Below are positions 8,785 through 17,361 of a DNA stretch of 64,000 nt, piece by piece. The DNA comes from Hymenobacter convexus. GTDB lineage: Bacteria > Bacteroidota > Bacteroidia > Cytophagales > Hymenobacteraceae. The position numbers and the translations under genes were made by a program. A model generated the notes under the pieces. That model searched no databases, was not told the origin of the DNA, and saw only the letters and a list, made by a program, of their open reading frames with translations. The first letter of the stretch is position 1; every line of letters starts with the position of its first letter. Where the stretch lies: positions 62,001-126,000 of the forward strand of contig NZ_JAUQON010000007.1 of NCBI RefSeq assembly GCF_030580955.1. Direction: 5' to 3'.

Positions 8785-8824
8785 GAAGCGAAGAAAAGCG
8801 CCGCGCAAGCCGCGTGGCCAGGGC

Positions 8825-10891
8825 TTACTTACGGAAAAAATCGGCCAGCTGCTGCCCGTCCAGCAGCACCAGGGTTTTGCGGCCGTCGGGGGTGTAGCCG
8901 GGGGTCTGGCAGGCAAAAAGGCGGTCGGCCAGGGCGTTGAGCTCGGTTTCGGGCAGGCGCGTGGCGGCCGTGCCGACGGCCACCCGGCGGGCCAGCGCCC
9001 GGGCCAGGCTTTCGCGCTGGTCGAGCTTGAGCGGGCCGGCCGTGGTGCGGAACTGCTCAATCAGGCTTTCGAGCAGCTCTTTTTCGTTCTGGGCCGGCAT
9101 GCCGGCCGGAATAGCTTCCACGGCGATGGTGTTCGGCCCGAACTCCACGAAGATGAAGCCCAGCGCGTGCAGCGGCTCCGTCAGCTCGCGCAGCACCGCA
9201 AAATCGGCGGGCGAAAACGTGACCGTGCGCGGAAACAGCAGCGTTTGCGAGGTGCCCACGGCCCGGCCCAGCTCCTGCCGGTACTGCTCGTAGAGAATGC
9301 GTTCCCGCGCCGCTTCCTGGTCAATCAGCAGCACGCCCGATTTCACGGGCACCAGCACGAAGCGCTGCTGCACCTGCACGGCCCGGCTGCCGGCACCGCC
9401 TTCGCGGGCCGGCACACTTGGCGCGGTCGGCGTTTCCGGCCCCGTCAGGCCCAGCGAAAAATCGGGGACGGCAGGCGTGACTGCCACCGGCGCGGCCGAG
9501 AAATCGGCTTCGAAGCTGCGCGCTACCGGATTATCGGCGCTTACAGTCTGGTCGTCGCGCACGGGCTGGCCCAGCTCGCGGTAGAAGGCTTCCAGTTCGC
9601 GGCGGGCCTGCTCGGTGGGACGCGGCGGCAGCTGGCGCTCATAGCCGTCGCGCCGGGTTTCGGGCGAGAAGTTGGAGAAACCAGAATTGTTGCTGGCGGG
9701 GCCACGCGTGGCGGCCGAAGCGGCGGCGGCCAGCGCATCGGGGCGGAAGCTGTCGTGGCTGGCAGCAGCCCGGGCGGCGGGCGTGGCGGCGGGCAGGTGG
9801 TCGTCGGTAGTGGTGGGCGCGTCGCCGGTACCCTTGCCGGCCCGCAGCGGGCGGATGGGCGCGAAGTTCACGTCACCGTCGAAATCCAGCGACGGCGCAA
9901 TGTTGTGGATGCCCAGGCTTTGCTTCACGGCGGCGCGCACCACGGCATAGACGGTTTTCTCGTCCTCGAACTTTATTTCCGTCTTCGTGGGGTGCACGTT
10001 GATATCAATGGCCTTGGGGTCGAGCTCCAGAAACAGCACGTAGAACGGGTGCGTGTCGCGGGCCAGCAGGCCTTCGTAGGCCGCCAGCACGGCGTGGTTG
10101 AGGTAGGCCGAGCGGATGAAGCGGTTGTTGACGAAGAAAAACTGGTCGCCCCGGCTTTTCTTGCTCGACTCCGGCTTGCCCACGAAGCCGCGAACGGAAA
10201 TGGAATGCGTTACCTCCTCGCAGGCCGCGAGCTGCTCCTTGTAGCCGTTGCCCAGCAGGGCCACAATGCGCTGGCTGAGCTTGCCCGCCGGCAGCCCAAA
10301 CACCTCCAAATCATTCTGGTAGAGCGAGAAGGCAATCTGCGGGTTGGCCAGCGCCACGTGCTGAAACTCGTCGAGAATGTGCCGCATTTCCACGGCGTTG
10401 CTCTTGAGGAAGTTGCGCCGGGCGGGCACGTTGAAGAACAAGTTCTTGACGGCGATGCTGGTGCCGTCGGGGCAGGCGGTGGGCTGCTGGCTGGTGATTT
10501 GGGAGCCTTCCACCAAGAGCAGGCTGCCGGTGTCGTGCTCGCGCTGCTTGGTCCGAATTTCGACCTGCGCCACCGCCGCAATGCTGGCCAGGGCCTCGCC
10601 GCGGAAGCCAAGGGTGCGAATTTTAAATAAATCTTCGGTGCTGCGGATTTTGCTGGTGGCGTGACGCTCCAGGCTCATGCGGGCGTCGGTGGGCGACATG
10701 CCGGCGCCGTTGTCGACCACCTGCACGAGCTGCTTGCCAGCCTCTTTCACAATGAGTTGAACCTGAGTGGCGCCGGCATCGACGGCGTTTTCCAGCAGCT
10801 CCTTCACCACCGAGGCGGGGCGCTGCACCACCTCGCCGGCCGCAATCTGGTTGGCGAGGTATTCGGGGAGCAGGTGAATGATATCGGGCAT
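8825..10891 (-). CDS. mutL: DNA mismatch repair protein MutL
   Basis: MutL couples MutS mismatch recognition to strand removal. The 688-aa protein has the GHKL ATPase at the N terminus: ANQIAAGEVVQRP near residue 15, ENAVDAGAT near 40, DNGAGM near 62, and GFRGEALASI near 95. A variable linker of about 250 residues and a C-terminal dimerisation domain follow. In the C-terminal domain the endonuclease motif DQHA(x)2E(x)4E is represented by DQEAARERILYE (524-535), with His replaced by Glu. Start at 10891 (MPDIIHLLPEYL) fits the family. It is the first gene of a probable mutL-rhomboid-rhomboid-TPR run. Confidence 0.95.
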   Translation of the reverse strand: MPDIIHLLPEYLANQIAAGEVVQRPASVVKELLENAVDAGATQVQLIVKEAGKQLVQVVDNGAGMSPTDARMSLERHATSKIRSTEDLFKIRTLGFRGEALASIAAVAQVEIRTKQREHDTGSLLLVEGSQITSQQPTACPDGTSIAVKNLFFNVPARRNFLKSNAVEMRHILDEFQHVALANPQIAFSLYQNDLEVFGLPAGKLSQRIVALLGNGYKEQLAACEEVTHSISVRGFVGKPESSKKSRGDQFFFVNNRFIRSAYLNHAVLAAYEGLLARDTHPFYVLFLELDPKAIDINVHPTKTEIKFEDEKTVYAVVRAAVKQSLGIHNIAPSLDFDGDVNFAPIRPLRAGKGTGDAPTTTDDHLPAATPAARAAASHDSFRPDALAAAASAATRGPASNNSGFSNFSPETRRDGYERQLPPRPTEQARRELEAFYRELGQPVRDDQTVSADNPVARSFEADFSAAPVAVTPAVPDFSLGLTGPETPTAPSVPAREGGAGSRAVQVQQRFVLVPVKSGVLLIDQEAARERILYEQYRQELGRAVGTSQTLLFPRTVTFSPADFAVLRELTEPLHALGFIFVEFGPNTIAVEAIPAGMPAQNEKELLESLIEQFRTTAGPLKLDQRESLARALARRVAVGTAATRLPETELNALADRLFACQTPGYTPDGRKTLVLLDGQQLADFFRK

Positions 10892-11022
10892 GGGCAGAAG
10901 TACGCGGGTGAGGCCGCGCCGGGAAATCAAGGGTGAGCTAACCGGCACAAAAACAAGCGGAAACGTGCCCGGCAATAACCAGAAAGACGCGGCGTTTTAA
11001 ACCCGCACCCGGGTTTTGTGCG

Positions 11023-11030
11023 TACCTTCG
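11023..11030 (+). promoter_or_regulatory. -7-like element (TACCTTCG) in the mutL/GH3 divergent gap
   Basis: TACCTTCG is a one-base variant of the Bacteroidota -7 consensus, in the roughly 290-nt gap between divergent mutL and the GH3 fusion gene. It is oriented toward the GH3 gene. Confidence 0.35.
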
Positions 11031-11182
11031 CGGCTAAATAGCGGGATTTCAGCACGAAACTTTCCGGCATTTGCCATTCGATTTTCGTGCCGCCGCCGGC
11101 CACGTTTGGAACCTCCAAACCCAGCCAGCGGGTTCCGCTGCTACCCACGACAAAAGTACGGCCCCCGCGGCCCGTTTGCCTC

Positions 11183-14179
11183 TTGAACCAACCCACCAAC
11201 CCCACGGGGCTGTTGCGCATCCCTTTTCAGCTGAGCATTGCCGCGTTGGTACTGGCGGCGGGCCTGCTGCTGTCGTTTTCGGAAGTCAGGAAACTTCCCG
11301 CCGACCCGTTCACCAACTCGCCCGCCGAGGTGGCGTGGGTGGATAGCGTGTTCAACTCGCTCACGCCGGACCAGCGTCTGGGCCAGTTCTTCATGGTGGC
11401 CGCGTATTCCAACAAGGACCGCAGCCACGTGGAACGCATCGAGCGCCTGGTACGCACCCAAAACATTGGCGGCGTGATGTTTATGCAGGGTGGCCCCAAG
11501 CGCCAGGCCATCATGGCCAACCGCCTGCAGGCCGCCGCCAAGGTGCCGCTGCTGGTGGCCATGGACGCCGAATGGGGCCTTGACATGCGCCTCGACTCCT
11601 CGGCCCACTTCGCCAAGCAGATGACGCTGGGCGCCATGGACGACCCCAAGTACGTGTACCAGATGGGCCAGGACATTGCCCGCAAAATGCGCAACCTGGG
11701 CGTGCACATCGACTTCGCCCCGGTGCTCGACGTGAACTCCAACCCCGGCAACCCCGTGATTGGCAACCGCTCGTTTGGCGAAGACCAGAACCGCGTGGCG
11801 GCCCTGGGCACGCAGTACCTCAAGGGGTTGCAGGACAACAAAGTGATGGCCGTAGCCAAGCACTTCCCCGGCCACGGCGACACCGATACCGACTCCCACG
11901 TGGCCCTGCCGGTCATCAATACCGACCTGGCCCGGCTGACGAAGGTTGATTTGGTGCCCTTCCAGAAGTCGTTCGAAGAAGGAATCATGGGCGTGATGGT
12001 GGCCCACCTCTACATGCCGCTGTTTGACACGACGAACGCCAAAACCACCACGCTCTCGCACGCCCTCGTCACGGACCTGCTGAAGGACAAGATGGGCTTT
12101 AAGGGCCTAGTTTTCACCGATGCGCTCAACATGAAGAGCGTGAGCAAGCTCTACAAAGACGGCGAGCTCGACGCCATGGCCCTGGCCGCGGGCAACGACA
12201 TTCTGTTGTTTTCGGAGGATGTGCCGTCGGCGCTGCTGCGCATTCGGGAAGCGGTGGCGGCTGGCACGCTCAAGCAGGAAGATTTGGATTTGCGCGTAAA
12301 AAAGATTCTACGCGCCAAGTACTGGGCGGGGCTCAATAAATACCGGCCCGTGAACCTGGCCACGCTACGCGACAGCCTGAACCTGCCCAAATCGAAGGTG
12401 CTGGCGCAGGAAATTTTCGAGCACGCCGTGACCGTGGTGAAGAACGAGGACAAGCTCCTCCCCTTCCAGCGGCTCGACACGCTGCGCATGGCGGCCATCA
12501 CCATCGGCACGCAGGCCGAGGGGCCGTACGCCACCATTTTCAATAAGTACCAGCCCGGCCCGGTGTACGCCGTGCCCGACCGCTACGCGCCCGATAGCAC
12601 GTTTGCCCGCATCAGCAGCCGCCTGACTGGCTATAATGTGGTGGTGGTGAGCCTGCATGCCATGAACAACACGCCCAGCCACAGCTACGGCATCGGCGAT
12701 GGGGCGTTGAAGTTCATCAAGCAGTTGCAAAGCAACAAGCGCTTCAAAACGGTGGTGGTGGCCATGGGCAACGCCTATTCGCTGAAGTTTCTGGAAGGTG
12801 CCCGCACGCTGGTGTGCGGTTACGAGGACCATTACGCGGCGCAGCTGGTGGTGCCGCAGGTGCTGTTTGGGGCGCTGCCGGCGCGGGGCAAGCTGCCCGT
12901 CACGGTGTCGCCCACCATGCCCGTGGCCACCGGCATTGCCACGCCCGACCTGCACCGCCTGCGCTACGCCGTGCCCGAAAGCCAAGGCCTAAGCTCGCGC
13001 GTGCTGGCCCAGATTGACAACATTGCCCTCGAAAGCCAGACCTATGCCGCCGCCCCCGGCTGCCAGGTGCTGGTGGCTAAAAACGGCACCGTGGTGTTCG
13101 ACCAGAGCTACGGCTACTGCACCTACGACGAGACGCAGCCCGTGACCAGCAGCACCTTATACGACCTGGCCTCAGTGACGAAAGTGGCTGGCACCTTGCA
13201 AGCGGTGATGTACCTCAAAGACCAGGGCAAGCTGAATATTGAGGAGAAGGTGGCTACTTACCTGCCCGAACTGGCCCGCACCAACAAGCGCGACATGACC
13301 ATTCGCGACGTGCTGCTGCACCAAGCCGGCCTCAAGCCCGGCATCCCGACTTGGGAGCGCACCATGCGCGACGGCCAGCTCAAGCCTACCTTCTACGCCA
13401 GCATCCGCTCCGACGACTTCCCCAACGAAGTGGCGCCCGGCGAGTACAGCACCAAAGCCGCCGACGACTCGGTGTGGGCCTGGACCATGCGCTCCGGTCT
13501 GCTGCCGAAGGTGAAAGGCAAGTACCCCACCGAATATTCCGACCTGAGCTTTATTGTAATGAAGCGGGTGTGCGAGAAGATTCTCAAGCAGCCGATTGAG
13601 AATTTTCTAGAGGATAATTTTTACCGGCCGCTGGGCCTGGGCAGCATGACCTACAACCCGCTGCAGCGCTTCCCCAAAAGCTGCATCGCACCCACCGAAA
13701 AGGACACCTACTACCGCCGCGAGCAGCTGCAAGGCACCGTGCACGACCAAACCGCCGCCCTCGTGGGCGGCGTGGGCGGCCACGCCGGCCTCTTCGCCAC
13801 GGCCAACGACCTGGCCGTGCTGATGCAGATGAACCTGCAAAACGGCAACTACGGCGGCTCGCGCTACTTTCAGAACCCGGTGGTTTCTGAGTTTGCCCGC
13901 CCCCAGAACGGCGGCCGGCGCGGCCTGGGCTGGGACCACGGCGACCCCAGCAAGCCCGAAGGCCCCACCAGCAACCTCTCGCCGGCCAGCACCTTCGGCC
14001 ACACCGGCTTCACGGGCACCTGCGTGTGGATGGACCCGGACAACCAGATTCTCTACGTTTTCCTCTCCAACCGCGTGTACCCCGACGCCGGTAACAACAA
14101 GTTGCGCCAGTACAACATCCGCACGCGCATTCACGAGGTGATTTATAAGTCGTTGGCGGCGGGAAAGGCGAAGGAGTAG
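11183..14179 (+). CDS. GH3 beta-N-acetylglucosaminidase fused to a beta-lactamase/serine hydrolase
   Basis: A 998-aa two-enzyme fusion behind a single N-terminal membrane or signal segment. The first half is glycoside hydrolase family 3 of the NagZ type: KHFPGHGD at 226-233 carries the family His/Asp dyad and the nucleophile is D313 in VFTDALNM. The second half is a class-C beta-lactamase/PBP-like hydrolase with SVTK (S664-K667), YSD (785-787) and HTG (940-942). By family it would trim peptidoglycan GlcNAc and hydrolyse or transfer on a peptide, ester or lactam. No ATG fits; I chose TTG 11183 just before the hydrophobic segment, though an upstream GTG is possible. Its stop abuts that of the next, convergent gene. 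Confidence 0.88.
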   Translation: MNQPTNPTGLLRIPFQLSIAALVLAAGLLLSFSEVRKLPADPFTNSPAEVAWVDSVFNSLTPDQRLGQFFMVAAYSNKDRSHVERIERLVRTQNIGGVMFMQGGPKRQAIMANRLQAAAKVPLLVAMDAEWGLDMRLDSSAHFAKQMTLGAMDDPKYVYQMGQDIARKMRNLGVHIDFAPVLDVNSNPGNPVIGNRSFGEDQNRVAALGTQYLKGLQDNKVMAVAKHFPGHGDTDTDSHVALPVINTDLARLTKVDLVPFQKSFEEGIMGVMVAHLYMPLFDTTNAKTTTLSHALVTDLLKDKMGFKGLVFTDALNMKSVSKLYKDGELDAMALAAGNDILLFSEDVPSALLRIREAVAAGTLKQEDLDLRVKKILRAKYWAGLNKYRPVNLATLRDSLNLPKSKVLAQEIFEHAVTVVKNEDKLLPFQRLDTLRMAAITIGTQAEGPYATIFNKYQPGPVYAVPDRYAPDSTFARISSRLTGYNVVVVSLHAMNNTPSHSYGIGDGALKFIKQLQSNKRFKTVVVAMGNAYSLKFLEGARTLVCGYEDHYAAQLVVPQVLFGALPARGKLPVTVSPTMPVATGIATPDLHRLRYAVPESQGLSSRVLAQIDNIALESQTYAAAPGCQVLVAKNGTVVFDQSYGYCTYDETQPVTSSTLYDLASVTKVAGTLQAVMYLKDQGKLNIEEKVATYLPELARTNKRDMTIRDVLLHQAGLKPGIPTWERTMRDGQLKPTFYASIRSDDFPNEVAPGEYSTKAADDSVWAWTMRSGLLPKVKGKYPTEYSDLSFIVMKRVCEKILKQPIENFLEDNFYRPLGLGSMTYNPLQRFPKSCIAPTEKDTYYRREQLQGTVHDQTAALVGGVGGHAGLFATANDLAVLMQMNLQNGNYGGSRYFQNPVVSEFARPQNGGRRGLGWDHGDPSKPEGPTSNLSPASTFGHTGFTGTCVWMDPDNQILYVFLSNRVYPDAGNNKLRQYNIRTRIHEVIYKSLAAGKAKE

Positions 14180-14692
14180 CTAGCGACCTTTGGGCAGTGC
14201 GGCGAGTTCAATGTGCAGGTAGGCACCACCGCCGAAGCGGACTGCCTCCGTAGTGATTGGCTGGTAACCTGCGGCTTTTATCAAGAGCGGTCGATTGGCT
14301 GTTGAGCTTTTCAAGCCATGACAGCCGACCCATCCCAAGCGGAAAAATCCGGCCTCATTGGCAGCGGCTGTTTTCACGTCGCAGCCCTCCCAACAGGTAT
14401 AAGAGGTTTGAATTGTTGCGCCTTTTATGGGCTTTCCAGTCGCAATATCAACGATTCGACCTTGCACGTGGGTGGCAGTAGTATCAAAGTAAAACATTGT
14501 CACTGCTGTTATCTGCCCTGCTCCTATTTTGATAGGCTTTTCATCTCCACGGCCCAATATGCAGTCGGCCTTACCACAAGGCACTATGCCAACTTCTCTG
14601 GCCACGTCGAGAGTATACCATTTTTGGGCTTGAACATGACCGGCAGCCAACAGCAGCGCAAGTATTGCATAACCTGAACAACGTAGTTTCAT
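14180..14692 (-). CDS. secreted carboxypeptidase-regulatory-like domain protein
   Basis: A 170-aa exported protein: signal peptide (about residues 1-22, ending VQAQ) and a compact beta-sandwich-like domain with VQGRIVDIATGKPIKGATI, the usual opening of a CarboxypepD_reg-like fold. Six or so cysteines in the mature part (CGKADC, CWEGC, GWVGCHG) could form disulfides. The coding sequence is less GC-rich than its neighbours. No enzymatic motif is visible. The start at 14692 is chosen because the signal peptide follows it. Function unknown. Confidence 0.6.
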   Translation of the reverse strand: MKLRCSGYAILALLLAAGHVQAQKWYTLDVAREVGIVPCGKADCILGRGDEKPIKIGAGQITAVTMFYFDTTATHVQGRIVDIATGKPIKGATIQTSYTCWEGCDVKTAAANEAGFFRLGWVGCHGLKSSTANRPLLIKAAGYQPITTEAVRFGGGAYLHIELAALPKGR

Positions 14693-14811
14693 CAGATTTA
14701 CGTAGGAAGTAGACGCCGCTAAAGCTACGTCCAATGCAGCATTTGGCTGGCTCATTCGTCAACGCAACAAACCATGCGTTTCCCGGTTGGCTAAGCGCAA
14801 CAGCATAATCT

Positions 14812-15948
14812 ATGAACATCGGCATCGTTTGTTACCCCACCTTTGGCGGCTCCGGCGTGGTGGCCACGGAACTGGGCAAGGCCCTGGCCCAGCGCGGCCA
14901 CCGCGTGCACTTCATCACCTACAGCCAGCCGGTGCGGCTCGACTTCTTCAACGAAAACCTCTTCTACCACGAGGTGTATGTGCCGGCTTACCCGCTGTTC
15001 CAGTTCCCGCCTTATGAGCTGGCCCTGACCAGCAAGATGGTCGACATCGTGCAGAACGAAAAGCTTGACGTGCTGCACGTGCATTACGCCATTCCGCACG
15101 CCTCGGCGGCCTACATGGCTAAGCAGATTCTGCGCTCGCGCGGCATCCAGATTCCAGTGGTGACGACGCTGCACGGCACCGATATTACGCTGGTGGGCAA
15201 GGACGCCAGCTTCGAGCCGGTGGTCACGTTCAGTATCAACCAGAGCGACGGGGTAACCTCTGTTTCGGATGATTTGCGGCGCGAAACCTACGAGTATTTC
15301 GCCGTCGAAAAGGACATCACCGTCATCCCCAACTTCATCGACCTGCACCGCTTCAAGAAGCAGGAAAAGAGCCATTTCCGGGCCGCCATCGCGCCTGAGG
15401 GCGAGAAGCTGCTCATTCACACCAGCAACTTCCGCACCGTGAAGCGGGTAGAGGACGTGTTGCGCATCTTCTGCGGGGTGCGGGCCGTGATGCCGGCCAA
15501 GCTGTTGCTCGTGGGCGACGGCCCCGACCGCAACCGCATGGAAAAGCTGGCCCGTGAGCTCGACTGCCACCGCGACCTGCGCTTCCTGGGCAAGCTCGAA
15601 GCCGTGGAGGAAGTGCTCAGCGTGGGCGACCTGTTCCTGATGCCCTCCGAAAACGAAAGCTTCGGCCTCGCCGCCCTCGAAGCCATGGCCTGCGAAGTGC
15701 CCGTAGTGAGCACCAACGCCGGCGGCATCCCCGAACTAAATGTGCACGGCGTGACGGGCATGCTCAGCGAAATCGGCGACGTACCCGACATGGTAAAAAA
15801 CGCCCTCTTCGTGCTCGCCGACGAGAACCTGCCCCGCTTTAAAGCCGCCGCCCGCGCCCGCGCCGAGGAATTCGACGTAGAGTTTATCGTGCCCAAATAC
15901 GAGGAATGCTACCGTCAGGCAATAGAAGCCATAGCGGCAGCGGTATAA
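14812..15948 (+). CDS. bshA: N-acetyl-alpha-D-glucosaminyl L-malate synthase BshA
   Basis: BshA joins UDP-GlcNAc and L-malate in the first step of bacillithiol synthesis, the low-molecular-weight thiol used by many Bacteroidota. The 378-aa GT4 glycosyltransferase shows the diagnostic N terminus CYPTFGGSGVVATELG (7-22), HVHYAIPHA, and the donor-site ENESFGLAALEAMACEVPVV motif. Neither bshB nor bshC is nearby, as is usual when the pathway genes are scattered. A very strong palindromic terminator follows. Confidence 0.93.
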   Translation: MNIGIVCYPTFGGSGVVATELGKALAQRGHRVHFITYSQPVRLDFFNENLFYHEVYVPAYPLFQFPPYELALTSKMVDIVQNEKLDVLHVHYAIPHASAAYMAKQILRSRGIQIPVVTTLHGTDITLVGKDASFEPVVTFSINQSDGVTSVSDDLRRETYEYFAVEKDITVIPNFIDLHRFKKQEKSHFRAAIAPEGEKLLIHTSNFRTVKRVEDVLRIFCGVRAVMPAKLLLVGDGPDRNRMEKLARELDCHRDLRFLGKLEAVEEVLSVGDLFLMPSENESFGLAALEAMACEVPVVSTNAGGIPELNVHGVTGMLSEIGDVPDMVKNALFVLADENLPRFKAAARARAEEFDVEFIVPKYEECYRQAIEAIAAAV

Positions 15949-15953
15949 TCGGT

Positions 15954-15985
15954 TGTCATTGCGAGGCCGCAGGCCGTGGCAATCC
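15954..15985 (+). repeat. short interspersed repeat (TGTCATTGCGAG...GTGGCAATCC), forward copy
   Basis: A 32-nt element beginning TGTCATTGCGAG and ending GGCAATCC, just after bshA. An inverted partner lies at 16101-16135 on the far side of the palindrome, so the two copies flank it symmetrically. The type resembles REP-like elements common in this lineage. Confidence 0.6.
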
Positions 15986-16023
15986 GTCCTCTCAACGCGA
16001 CCAGCTTTGAGTTACGACAAAGG

Positions 16024-16075
16024 CTTTAAATAGAAAGCCCCGGCACTGTGCAGTGCCGGGGCTTTCTATTTAAAG
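16024..16075. terminator. 52-nt perfect palindrome, probable bidirectional terminator
   Basis: Two 25-nt arms beginning CTTTAAATAGAAAGCCCCGG are perfectly complementary with only a 2-nt centre (16049-16050). Each side ends in an A/T-rich flank, so it could terminate transcription from bshA and from the opposing gene at 16152. Confidence 0.75.
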
Positions 16076-16100
16076 GGAGCTTATGGTTTTGACAGGACAG

Positions 16101-16135
16101 GTTGCCGCGTTGCGCTGCGCTCCACTCGCAATGAC
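16101..16135 (-). repeat. short interspersed repeat, inverted copy
   Basis: Reverse complement reads TGTCATTGCGAGTGGAGCG...GGCAAC, the inverted partner of 15954-15985. The inner sequence differs, the ends are conserved. Confidence 0.55.
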
Positions 16136-16151
16136 ATCTAAACAGCAGGCG

Positions 16152-16688
16152 CTAAAACAGCCCCGCTGCCTCGTTCTTCACTACGGCCAGGGCCTGCGCG
16201 GTGGGCTCGGCGCCGTCCATCATCAGGCCTTCGAGGATGCGCTTGGCCAGCTCCGTGCCGCGCGCCTGGGCCGGGTTCTGGATGCCGTGAAAGGCGCGGT
16301 TCACCATCGTGAGCACGTTTTCCTTGGCTTCCTTCACCAGCGTCCAGGCGTCGGCCGATATGTAGAGCTGCTGCGAGAGGTTGTGCTCAAATTCGGCCCG
16401 GATTTCCTGCTGGAGCAGCCGATGAAACTCGGGCGCCGTGGAGCCGGCGCTGCTCAAGCGCACAAGAATGTTGTTGGGCGAGATGCGCTCCAGAAAAAGC
16501 ACCACCCGCTCGTAGGCCTGCAGGCGCAGGGGCAAGGTGGTTTTGTTGCTTTCGAGGCGCAGTTCAATCAGGCGGCGCTGCTGCTCTTTTTCCAAAAATT
16601 GCTTGAAGAGCAAATAAATGGCGCCGGCTACGATGAGGGCGGGCAGAATAATCTTGAGCAGGTCGTAGAAATACGTGGTCGAATCCAT
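16152..16688 (-). CDS. conserved Bacteroidota membrane-anchored hypothetical protein
   Basis: A 178-aa protein with one N-terminal transmembrane helix (about residues 10-28) followed by a long, mostly helical cytoplasmic domain starting FKQFLEKEQQRRLIELRLESNK, which looks like coiled coil. The rest is helical and Ala/Glu/Leu-rich. I recognise the general type as a conserved family in Bacteroidota but know no function. Single gene between two repeat-rich gaps. Confidence 0.6.
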   Translation of the reverse strand: MDSTTYFYDLLKIILPALIVAGAIYLLFKQFLEKEQQRRLIELRLESNKTTLPLRLQAYERVVLFLERISPNNILVRLSSAGSTAPEFHRLLQQEIRAEFEHNLSQQLYISADAWTLVKEAKENVLTMVNRAFHGIQNPAQARGTELAKRILEGLMMDGAEPTAQALAVVKNEAAGLF

Positions 16689-16709
16689 GTTGTTTTTTGA
16701 TTTTCAGAA

Positions 16710-16803
16710 CGTCATGCAGAGCGCAGCGAAGCATCTTTACCGCTTCGTTGCTTCAATTGATTTAGTATTGAGGTAAAGATGCTGCGCTGCGCTCTGCATG
16801 ACG
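16710..16803. repeat. long inverted repeat, GTCATGCAGAGCGC...GCATCTTTACC type
   Basis: Arms 16710-16741 and 16772-16803 (32 nt each) are complementary with a few mismatches, and the spacer is 30 nt. It belongs to the same family as the elements near 21.9, 27.0 and 29.4 kb. It lies between divergent genes. Confidence 0.75.
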
Positions 16804-16882
16804 TACTTGTTGCGCGCGCAGCCCGCAAACTTACGCCGTGAACCGCCGGGCCCCAACCGCTGTTTACGCTCCGATACTGCCG

Positions 16883-16890
16883 TATCTTTG
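16883..16890 (+). promoter_or_regulatory. -7 element (TATCTTTG) of the Fe-S carrier gene
   Basis: A perfect TAnnTTTG match 30 nt upstream of the ATG at 16921. Confidence 0.6.
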
Positions 16891-16920
16891 CCATCCACCT
16901 CTCTAAATCGACTTATCACT

Positions 16921-17268
16921 ATGGCTGCTGTTGCCACCCTCGCCCCCATTACCCTCACCGACCGCGCCGTAGTGGAGGTGAAAAACATCATTCAGGAAAA
17001 GAACGTGCCCGCCGATTACGGCCTGCGCATTGGCGTGCAGGGCGGCGGCTGCTCGGGCATGAGCTACCTGCTGGGCTTCGACAAAGCCAAAGACGCCGAC
17101 GAAACCTACGACCTCGACGGCCTGAAGCTCATCATGGATAAAAAGCACGCCATGTACGTGCTGGGCATGGAAGTCGACTTCCAGGACGGCCTCAACGCCC
17201 GCGGCTTCGTCTTCAACAACCCCCAGGCCAAGAGCACCTGCGGTTGCGGCTCGTCGTTCTCGGCATAG
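16921..17268 (+). CDS. A-type iron-sulfur cluster carrier (IscA/ErpA/HesB family)
   Basis: A 115-aa A-type carrier that accepts and delivers Fe-S clusters. The three conserved cysteines are present: C44 in GGGCSGMSY and C107/C109 in the terminal CGCGSSF. The ATG at 16921 gives the usual family length; a longer upstream frame exists but overlaps the promoter. No isc or suf genes are adjacent. It has its own promoter and an intrinsic terminator, so it looks monocistronic. Confidence 0.93.
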   Translation: MAAVATLAPITLTDRAVVEVKNIIQEKNVPADYGLRIGVQGGGCSGMSYLLGFDKAKDADETYDLDGLKLIMDKKHAMYVLGMEVDFQDGLNARGFVFNNPQAKSTCGCGSSFSA

Positions 17269-17289
17269 TCCCATCTAAACTTATATACA

Positions 17290-17321
17290 AAAAAGCCCTG
17301 GCCCACCGGCTGGGGCTTTTT
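17290..17321 (+). terminator. intrinsic terminator after the Fe-S carrier gene
   Basis: AAAAAGCCC...GGGCTTTTT hairpin with an internal GGCC/GGC stem and a T run, 21 nt after the stop. Confidence 0.8.
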
Positions 17322-17325
17322 CGTT

Positions 17326-17333
17326 TACTTTCG
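17326..17333 (+). promoter_or_regulatory. -7-like element (TACTTTCG) of the acylase gene
   Basis: One-base variant of TAnnTTTG, 28 nt before the ATG at 17362 and directly after the preceding terminator. Confidence 0.45.
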
Positions 17334-17361
17334 CGCCCACGGTTTCCTAACTCCTTCCCCG

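Noticed and set aside
8784..9060. N-terminal extension of the upstream rhomboid gene
   Set aside because: The in-frame 92 residues lie within mutL coding sequence and are Pro/Ser/Trp-rich, so the ATG at 8784 was used instead.
8672..10630. 652-codon plus-strand open frame over mutL
   Set aside because: Antisense shadow of mutL; Gly/Arg/Gln-rich and without recognisable domains.
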